A program made the translations under genes and the position numbers. 12,777 nt of DNA from Zetaproteobacteria bacterium (GTDB lineage: Bacteria; Pseudomonadota; Zetaproteobacteria; Mariprofundales; Mariprofundaceae): the NCBI GenBank assembly GCA_021545665.1, contig JAJRTX010000256.1, positions 1 through 12,777 of the forward strand, given 5' to 3'. Positions 6,662-12,777 of this stretch are shown piece by piece (position 1 is the stretch's first letter; each line of letters begins with the position of its first letter). The notes beneath the pieces were generated by a model. It made no database searches, was not told the origin of the DNA, and saw only the letters and a list, made by a program, of their open reading frames with translations.

Positions 6662-7642
6662 TTAATCCTCTAGGGTTACCGGTGTCTCAAACCCTGGTGG
6701 TTTAATTGCAAGTACCGAACAATCGAGCCGATTGAGAATAGTCTCTGCCGTGTTGCCCATAAAGAACCCAGCAATACCTGTGCGGGCGACCGTGCCCATG
6801 ACGACAAGACCCGACTGAATGTCTGCTGCAAGCTCTGGAATATTTTTGCGTGGATAGCCTTTAAGTAGATGCGTTTTAGGTTTGATATATTCCAAAGCAT
6901 TCTGCTTCAATTTATTGACCGTCTCATTCATCAGCACGTTCAGGCTATGCAGGTGTTGTTGTCGCTCCTCTTCGATATGGGCAGCAATTTTTTCCTCCGA
7001 CAAGTCTACGAATGCATGTCGCATAACCCCTTCTTCAATCGCCTCCCACGTATGTACAACATGCAGTTCTGCAAGCTCAGTCAATGCCAATGAACTCGCC
7101 ATTTCAAGTATTTGAAGATTAAGCAGATGTCTTGTGTTTAACTCTTCCTGCGGAAAACAGTCATCGACATCCACTGCTGCGAGGATGCGGCGATATGTTT
7201 TGGGTGATTCCGGTTTGACTAACCATACCGGGCATGGGCACTTGCGTAACAAGTGCATGTCATCACTACCAAACACCCGGTCCAGCAATCCGCCGCTTTC
7301 AGCTTCCTTGATCGCCAGGTCATGCCCGTTACGAAGGATATCGCGGATGATTTCCAGAAATGGTATACCGATAAGTACTTTGGTTTGGATTTCGATATTT
7401 CTGTTCCGAGAAAAAATCAGTTCTTCCAGCATCTGCTGATGTTCCATCACGCGCTTTGTCTGAAACTCATCGGCAGAAGGGACACCATCGGGTAACTTTA
7501 TGTAAGATGGTATTTTATCGATTACCTCAACAACCGTCAGGCGAGCATGGTTGTTGTTCGCCAGATCGACCGCGCGTTCAAATGCAGCTTCACTGACAGA
7601 GCTAGGTGTAGTAATAAAAAGAATATTTTTGAATCTCTGCAT
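6662..7642 (-). CDS. Tandem-domain universal stress protein (UspE-like)
   Basis: A 326-residue cytoplasmic protein of two UspA folds. The first (about 1-144) starts QRFKNILFITTP and ends CPCPVWLVKP; the second (about 150-315) starts YRRILAAVDVD and ends CSVLAIKPP. Only the second has the nucleotide-binding signature, MGTVARTGIAGFFMGNTAE (282-300), so ATP binding is expected there; the first has a degenerate loop. This is the UspE arrangement. The ATG at 7642 has an excellent GGAGGA eight bases upstream. It lies 18 bases after the P-type ATPase stop and is therefore the last gene of that unit. Usp proteins next to ion transporters are usually taken as stress-responsive or regulatory partners; that role here is inference. 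No terminator is visible downstream. Confidence 0.92.
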   Translation of the reverse strand: MQRFKNILFITTPSSVSEAAFERAVDLANNNHARLTVVEVIDKIPSYIKLPDGVPSADEFQTKRVMEHQQMLEELIFSRNRNIEIQTKVLIGIPFLEIIRDILRNGHDLAIKEAESGGLLDRVFGSDDMHLLRKCPCPVWLVKPESPKTYRRILAAVDVDDCFPQEELNTRHLLNLQILEMASSLALTELAELHVVHTWEAIEEGVMRHAFVDLSEEKIAAHIEEERQQHLHSLNVLMNETVNKLKQNALEYIKPKTHLLKGYPRKNIPELAADIQSGLVVMGTVARTGIAGFFMGNTAETILNRLDCSVLAIKPPGFETPVTLED

Positions 7643-7660
7643 GTTGTTGTCCTCCGCTAT

Positions 7661-10504
7661 CTATTTTCTCTCGATGCGCCGTATAACGTATTTCTCTATC
7701 TCAACCAAAAACAGTACAGAGGAGGCAACCACCAGAATGCGCAACCATATATTGAAGTCGATTGCCGTGGTGCCAAACAAGGTCTGCATTGGCGCAAGAT
7801 AGGTAAACCCTAGCTGAAAGATGACGAGCATAGCAATGCTAATCAGCACATAGCGGTTGCCTGTGAATCCTGTCCGGTTAAATATCGAGTCGGTGATATA
7901 GCGAGAATTAAATAGATAAAAAATCTCGAACATGACCAATGTATTCACTGCGACGGTGCGTGCATGCTCGATGCTGGCAGCTTGCTTCATCTCCCACAGA
8001 AACATCCCCATGGTTCCCCCCATGATGATAAAGGAGACAAACACAACCCGCCAAATGAGGTGGTGGGTGAGCAGGGGGGCACGGGCATTGCGTGGTGGGC
8101 GCTGCATGACATTGCGTTCGGGCGGTTCAAATGCCAGTGATAGCGCCAAGGTAACTGCTGTCACCATATTTACCCAGAGAATCTGCACCGGCGTTAGTGG
8201 CAATTGATGAAATCCAAACAAAATGGCAGCAAGGATAATCAGTGCCTGCCCTCCATTGGTCGGAAGGATGAACAGGATGGACTTTTTGAGGTTGTCGTAA
8301 ACCGTGCGCCCTTCTTTTACGGCGTGAGTGATAGAGGCAAAGTTATCATCAGCGAGTACCATTTCGGCAGCTTCCTTGGCTGCCTCTGTGCCGTTGTAAC
8401 CCATTGCGACACCAACATCGGCACGCTTCAAGGCTGGGGCATCGTTAACGCCATCCCCTGTCATCACGACAACTAATCCTTGCTCCTGCATCAGCCTGAC
8501 TAGCAGCAGTTTGTGCTCAGGATTGACGCGAGCGTAAATATCAATCTCCAGCACACGTCGGCGCAATTCATCCTCAGCTAATAATGCCAGCGCCTGCCCG
8601 GTGAGTACATCATCAACATTGGTAAGTTTGAGTTGCTGAGCAATAGCACGGGCGGTTGCGCCGTGATCACCGGTGATCATTTTCACCCTAATGCCTGCCT
8701 GTTGGCATACCTGCACTGCCTCAATTGCCTCCTTGCGAGGCGGGTCTATCAAGCCAAACAGACCCAGCATTACTAGATCATTTTCTACATCACTGAACGT
8801 CAACTCTATCTGTTCGTGGCTTACCGGTTTGACAGCAATGGCCAATACCCGCTGGCCTTGCTGTGCCAGCATTTCAATGCGAGCCAGCCAATAACGCTTG
8901 TCCAGAGGCTGCTCACCATCAACTGATCGCTGCCGAGCACACATCTCCAACACCCTTTCAGGCGCTCCCTTGAGAAAGATGAAGGCATCGCCGGTGTGGC
9001 TATGATGCAGTGTTGCCATGAAACGATGCTCTGATTCAAAGGGAATGAGATCTGTACGTGGATATTGTTTGGTCTCAGACTCAATATCCAGCCGAGCCTT
9101 TAAACCTGATACCAGCAATGCCCCTTCCATCGGGTCACCATGGACAAGCCATTCACTGTTTCTTTGCTCCAGTGCTGCATCATTGCAAAGTACCGCAGCC
9201 CGAGCTATTTCCTGCAAAAGAGGCCTTTCCTCCGGCAGTACATCTCTGTCAGATAGCGATATTGCGCCGTGTGGATCGTAGCCCGTGCCGTCCAGCTCAA
9301 ACATATTCGTGGTACTAGCGATGGTGCGCACCGTCATTTCATTACGGGTCAGAGTGCCGGTTTTGTCTGAACAAATGACCGATACGGCTCCCAATGTCTC
9401 GACAGCAGGAAGTTTGCGAATAATGGCATTACGTCCGGCCATTCGTTGCACACCGATTGCCAGCGTGATGGTCATAATGGCGGGTAGACCTTCGGGAATT
9501 GCAGCCACTGCCAAGCTTACAGCGGCAAGAAACATTTCAGCGAGCATATAATCTCGAAGCAGTACACCGAATACGAAGGTAATAATGGCAATAGCTAAAA
9601 TGGCCACCGTCAGCCAACGGCCAAACTGAGCCATTTGACGCAACAGTGGGGTCGTCACCGATTTCACTTCCGATACCAGTGTGCTGATGCGACCAATCTC
9701 GGTATCTGCGCCGGTTGCCACTACCACGCCACTTGCCTGGCCATGAGTCACCAGCGTACCTGAATAAGCCATGCAGAGACGATCGCCGATCATGCTTTCC
9801 AGAGAGACCGACTCTGTGATCTTTTCTACCGCCATCGACTCACCTGTCAGCACCGACTCCTGAATTTGCAGTCCCTTAAGACGAAACAAACGCAAATCCG
9901 CCGGTACCTTGTCGCCTGATTGCAATATGGCGATATCACCAGGTACTAAATCTGAAGCCTGAATAGTGATTTGTCGACCATCGCGCAATACCATCGCATT
10001 AGGCGATAGCATCTGCCGTATCGCTCTCAATGCATCCTCAGCCTTACCTTCCTGCACAAATCCGATCAGGGCATTGAGAATAACCACAATCAGAATGACA
10101 CAGGCATCCACCCAGTGCCCCAACATGGCTGTGACGGCGCTTGCAACCATCAACACATAGATCAATACATTATTGAATTGGTAGAAAAGCCGTAACAGCG
10201 GGCTGCGCGCTTTTGGTTCGGGAAGGCGGTTTGGCCCATAGCTGGCAAGCCTGTTATTTGCCTCTTTTTCGGATAAGCCACCGGCTGTTGTTTCGAGTGA
10301 TTCAAAAACTGTTTTTATGCTATCAGAATGCCAATTTTCTGATGTTGAAGCCAACTCATCTGGCTGATCATTTGATTTGCTGAATACGCTAAGTGATCGA
10401 CGTGTTATCACAACAGCCAAAATTGCCAGAATGACCAACATAGCAAGGACGATCAACCAACCAATAACAGTTATATCAAACCTCCAGACAAAGTCATCAT
10501 TCAC
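7661..10504 (-). CDS. P2-type cation-transporting ATPase
   Basis: A 947-residue membrane pump. All catalytic motifs are present: TGES (220-223), PEGLP in TM4 (337-341), the phosphorylated D380 in [14 protein letters not shown] (512-516), TGDH (611-614) and TGDGVNDAP (682-690). The overall layout is that of Ca2+/Na+,K+-type pumps. At the ion sites, E338 (TM4), N750 and N779 are kept, but the SERCA positions E771 and D800 are Q753 and A783 here; E860 in TM8 appears to match SERCA E908. Transport of Ca2+ with normal stoichiometry is thus unlikely, and a monovalent or other cation is possible. An additional hydrophobic helix (about 12-34) precedes the usual cation-ATPase N-domain (about 58-100). 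The start is a GTG at 10504 with AGGA ten bases upstream; the next in-frame ATG would cut into that helix. Usp follows after 18 bases. Confidence 0.93.
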   Translation of the reverse strand: MNDDFVWRFDITVIGWLIVLAMLVILAILAVVITRRSLSVFSKSNDQPDELASTSENWHSDSIKTVFESLETTAGGLSEKEANNRLASYGPNRLPEPKARSPLLRLFYQFNNVLIYVLMVASAVTAMLGHWVDACVILIVVILNALIGFVQEGKAEDALRAIRQMLSPNAMVLRDGRQITIQASDLVPGDIAILQSGDKVPADLRLFRLKGLQIQESVLTGESMAVEKITESVSLESMIGDRLCMAYSGTLVTHGQASGVVVATGADTEIGRISTLVSEVKSVTTPLLRQMAQFGRWLTVAILAIAIITFVFGVLLRDYMLAEMFLAAVSLAVAAIPEGLPAIMTITLAIGVQRMAGRNAIIRKLPAVETLGAVSVICSDKTGTLTRNEMTVRTIASTTNMFELDGTGYDPHGAISLSDRDVLPEERPLLQEIARAAVLCNDAALEQRNSEWLVHGDPMEGALLVSGLKARLDIESETKQYPRTDLIPFESEHRFMATLHHSHTGDAFIFLKGAPERVLEMCARQRSVDGEQPLDKRYWLARIEMLAQQGQRVLAIAVKPVSHEQIELTFSDVENDLVMLGLFGLIDPPRKEAIEAVQVCQQAGIRVKMITGDHGATARAIAQQLKLTNVDDVLTGQALALLAEDELRRRVLEIDIYARVNPEHKLLLVRLMQEQGLVVVMTGDGVNDAPALKRADVGVAMGYNGTEAAKEAAEMVLADDNFASITHAVKEGRTVYDNLKKSILFILPTNGGQALIILAAILFGFHQLPLTPVQILWVNMVTAVTLALSLAFEPPERNVMQRPPRNARAPLLTHHLIWRVVFVSFIIMGGTMGMFLWEMKQAASIEHARTVAVNTLVMFEIFYLFNSRYITDSIFNRTGFTGNRYVLISIAMLVIFQLGFTYLAPMQTLFGTTAIDFNIWLRILVVASSVLFLVEIEKYVIRRIERK

Positions 10505-10615
10505 CCGAAAACTTTCCTATTGGTTGGTGTAATTTTGACAAAATATTAACGACTCCATGACGCCATCTAAAACGGCTGTGAAAATTGCTATTAGGTAATC
10601 ACAAAATAAATACCG
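10505..10615. other. Gap between psiE and the P-type ATPase
   Basis: An AT-rich 111-base spacer. It may hold a promoter for the ATPase-usp pair (TAATAT read on the minus strand, about 35 bases before the GTG), but no convincing -35 accompanies it and no terminator hairpin for psiE was seen. Whether the four genes form one transcript or two cannot be settled by reading. Confidence 0.35.
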
Positions 10616-11086
10616 CTAATTTTTCCGTGTTATCAGCCAGTACGTTATGCCTAAAGCCAAGACAACTGCAGCTGTGGCAAATACAAACTGTGATGTGATT
10701 TTTTCAAAGTCAAAGATGATAACTTTACGTGAAATCGCCATCAGTGCCGTTGCCACGACCAGCCTGACTGGAATAACGTTATTTTTGAGATAGAGGGTAA
10801 TATTGATAAATATCTCAATGGCAATTAATACGGCAAGAAAGGCACCAAATGTTGCCAGGATGTCGTTAATACTTAACAGTAAAAATGGCGGTTCCATGAG
10901 GCGCTGATACAGCACATAAATGACATCACCAATCCCCCATACAATGACCGCAACCATTAATACCGCCAGCACTTTTACGGCGACACGTATGATCTTGTGA
11001 AGAAAACCCATAAACGGGTCTTCTGGTGTATTTGCCAGTTCATGACCTGGCTCATCAAAAAGCTCATTTTTACTTTCGTTTTCCAT
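10616..11086 (-). CDS. PsiE-family (phosphate-starvation-inducible) membrane protein
   Basis: A 156-residue inner-membrane protein with four hydrophobic segments (about 33-60, 68-98, 105-118 and 132-152) after an acidic N-terminal tail. The core LIAIEIFINITLYLKNN (87-103) and VVATALMAISRKVIIFDFEK (110-129) is the hallmark of the PsiE family; the SRKVI motif is especially telling. The molecular function is unknown; E. coli psiE is induced by phosphate starvation and cAMP-CRP, which need not hold here. The ATG at 11086 lies inside the last codons of the antiporter gene (17-base overlap), with a G6 run four bases before it as ribosome site, so translation is probably coupled. Confidence 0.85.
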   Translation of the reverse strand: MENESKNELFDEPGHELANTPEDPFMGFLHKIIRVAVKVLAVLMVAVIVWGIGDVIYVLYQRLMEPPFLLLSINDILATFGAFLAVLIAIEIFINITLYLKNNVIPVRLVVATALMAISRKVIIFDFEKITSQFVFATAAVVLALGITYWLITRKN

Positions 11087-12761
11087 ATAACCCCCCTTTT
11101 TCTACCAGTGAATGCTCGTCACTCGTGCCAAACAGGTTGTCAACGGCCTCTGCGGCTGCATCGGCATAAGGAATCAGTACCCGATCGGCACCTGCGCCTT
11201 TCAACTGTTCGGCATCACGAGAGGTATGTGCGGTCACGGCGACACGGCCGTTGAAATCCTGCTCGCGCAGACCATGCAGAAGGGCAAGATTGACGGGCAT
11301 CTCGCGTAAGCTGCTCAAGACCCATGAAACCTGCCCGAGCGGCAGGGTGACGAGGAACTCGGGGTCTTCGGCATCGCCAAAGCAAACGGCATAACCATCC
11401 TCTTCGTGTCGGCGCACCAGATCGGGGTCGAAATCCACACCGAGCACCCGGTGGCCTTGCTGTTGTAGTTCTCGGGCAATCCCGGCGCCGAATCGTCCCA
11501 AACCGAACAGGATAATGTCGTATCCATCCTTCTGCATACTCTGGCCCTGAGCCTCTTCCCGATACGCCCGTTTACGCTCGAACACACCCAGCCAAGAGGA
11601 GATACGCTCATAGATGGTATGGGAACACAGAATCATATAGGTGGAGGCGGTGATGGTGATTAACCCCACCAGGGTGATTAGGCCCATGGTGTCGGTGTCG
11701 ATATGGCCCAGGCTCAACCCTAGCGCCCCCAGGATCAGGGAGAATTCGCTGATTTGAGCCACCGTCAGACCGGCGAGAAAACCGGTACGCTTGCGGTAAC
11801 CCATGATGCCTAAAATGGTCATCACGATCAATGGATTGCCGATAAGCACGAACAGTGAAAGGATAATAGCTGGCTCCACTTGTGCGCCGAGCGTTGTTAG
11901 ATCCAGTCCAGCACCCAGGTCGATAAAGAAGAACAACAACAGAAAATCCCGCAGACTTACCAGGCGCGCACCGATGACCTCGCGGTAGGGTGTGGAGGCC
12001 AGTGACACACCGGCGAGAAAGGCGCCCACCTCTTTACTGAACCCCAGGTGTGCGCCCACCGCGCCCAGGGCCACCGCCCAGGCAATGGCGAACAGCACCA
12101 ATAACTCAGGCGATTTTGCCAATTGGTGCAGCAGCGGCGTCAACACATAGCGCATCAAAAGGCCAATGGTGGCAATGAACAGGGCGCCCTTGAGTAATAC
12201 CGCGATCGCCTCCTGGCCCAGGCCTGCCGTGTCACTGGCCTCGCCTAGCGCGGTCAGACCGATCATTACCGCCACTACGACGATATCCTGAACGATGAGG
12301 AAGCCGATGGCGATGCGCCCGTGCAGCGCGTCTACCTCGCGTTTGTCGGACAGCAGCTTGACGATGATGATGGTGCTGGAGAAAGTCAGCGCCACCGCCA
12401 CATAGAGGGCGGTTACCGGGGGCATCCCCAGGGCGATGGCGATAAAATAGCCGATCACGGAGGTGAAGAAGACCTGCCCCAGGCCGGTGGCCAGCGCCAC
12501 CAGCCCCATGGTGCGGATGATGTGCAGATCCAGCTTGAGCCCCACTACGAATAACAACAGCGCAATGCCCAGCTTGGCCAATAGATCGACTTGGTCATTT
12601 GCCGACACCCAGCCAAGTACGGACGGCCCTACTAGGATACCGACTGCGATAAAGGCGACGATCAACGGCTGGCGCAGCCGCACACCGATGGCGCCAATGA
12701 CAGCTGCCACCAACAGCAACACCGCCATTTCAGTAAAAACATCGCTAAATACAGGAGTCAT
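11070..12761 (-). CDS. Kef/CPA2-type cation:proton antiporter with RCK (TrkA-N) domain
   Basis: A 563-residue inner-membrane transporter. Residues about 8-385 hold roughly a dozen hydrophobic segments of the CPA2 sodium/hydrogen exchanger fold, with family signatures TFSSTIIIVKLLSD (126-139), the transport-site motif VQDIVVV (157-163) with D159, GAFLAGVSLA (246-255), FFFIDLGAGLDL (277-288) and AQISEFSLILG (335-345). Residues about 413-530 are an RCK_N Rossmann domain: FGLGRFG (419-425) and D443 after the second strand, which predict NAD(H) binding. No RCK_C domain follows; a short tail of about 30 residues ends the protein. Kef systems exchange K+ for H+ and are gated by nucleotide and, in KefB/C, glutathione; gating here is unknown. 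ATG at 12761 with AGGGA 11 bases upstream at the window edge. The coding sequence is visibly more GC-rich than psiE and the left half of the window. Confidence 0.93.
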   Translation of the reverse strand: MTPVFSDVFTEMAVLLLVAAVIGAIGVRLRQPLIVAFIAVGILVGPSVLGWVSANDQVDLLAKLGIALLLFVVGLKLDLHIIRTMGLVALATGLGQVFFTSVIGYFIAIALGMPPVTALYVAVALTFSSTIIIVKLLSDKREVDALHGRIAIGFLIVQDIVVVAVMIGLTALGEASDTAGLGQEAIAVLLKGALFIATIGLLMRYVLTPLLHQLAKSPELLVLFAIAWAVALGAVGAHLGFSKEVGAFLAGVSLASTPYREVIGARLVSLRDFLLLFFFIDLGAGLDLTTLGAQVEPAIILSLFVLIGNPLIVMTILGIMGYRKRTGFLAGLTVAQISEFSLILGALGLSLGHIDTDTMGLITLVGLITITASTYMILCSHTIYERISSWLGVFERKRAYREEAQGQSMQKDGYDIILFGLGRFGAGIARELQQQGHRVLGVDFDPDLVRRHEEDGYAVCFGDAEDPEFLVTLPLGQVSWVLSSLREMPVNLALLHGLREQDFNGRVAVTAHTSRDAEQLKGAGADRVLIPYADAAAEAVDNLFGTSDEHSLVEKGGLYGKRK

Positions 12762-12777
12762 AACATTAGTTATCCCT

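Noticed and set aside
6511..6705. 64-residue frame over the intron-like hairpins
   Set aside because: The RNA structure explains the sequence better; the frame runs into the usp gene on the other strand and has no ribosome site.
9018..9551. Several long plus-strand frames opposite the P-type ATPase and antiporter
   Set aside because: Antisense shadows of clearly conserved proteins, rich in Ser/Cys/Arg and without ribosome sites.

Overview
The window reads as chromosomal DNA of a gammaproteobacterium. The best taxonomic markers are a YheU/UPF0270 protein, an IscR-like Rrf2 regulator with high identity to the enterobacterial N-terminus, a class I PPK2 and a GAF/HD-GYP protein. A genus cannot be named from sequence alone. 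The base composition is mixed. The left half is moderately AT-rich, whereas the antiporter gene at the right edge is visibly GC-rich.

Left region (1-6333). The window opens inside the 3' end of a polyphosphate kinase 2 gene (+), closed by a strong intrinsic terminator. Next comes a GAF/HD-GYP cyclic-di-GMP phosphodiesterase (-), which diverges from an IscR-type regulator (+) that has lost every cysteine. A two-gene operon on the minus strand encodes an adenine/adenosine deaminase followed by a SPOUT (SpoU/TrmH) RNA methyltransferase. Divergent from it is an exported protein made of a type-1 copper (cupredoxin-like) domain fused to a long alpha-helical repeat region. A YkgJ-type cysteine-cluster protein and a YheU homologue then form a compact + strand pair.

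Junction (6334-6661). There is no intact gene here. I read it as a scar of decayed mobile elements. The first part looks like the left end of an IS1182-type insertion sequence, which appears to supply the stop codon of yheU. It is followed by an unassigned start-less open frame. Last come two consecutive RNA hairpins that match domains V and VI of a group II intron, with a bulged branch-point A and a 3' AC end but a mutated catalytic triad.

Right region (6662-12777). Four minus-strand genes lie in one direction: a Kef/CPA2-type cation:proton antiporter with an RCK domain, a PsiE-family membrane protein overlapping it by 17 bases, a P2-type cation ATPase with altered ion-site residues, and a tandem universal-stress protein. 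They look like an ion-homeostasis and stress module, probably one or two transcription units (there is a 111-base gap between psiE and the ATPase). No CRISPR array, tRNA, rRNA or phage gene was seen.

The most interesting points are the cysteine-free IscR, the cupredoxin/helical-repeat fusion, the P-type ATPase lacking two classical Ca2+ ligands, and the group II intron scar.
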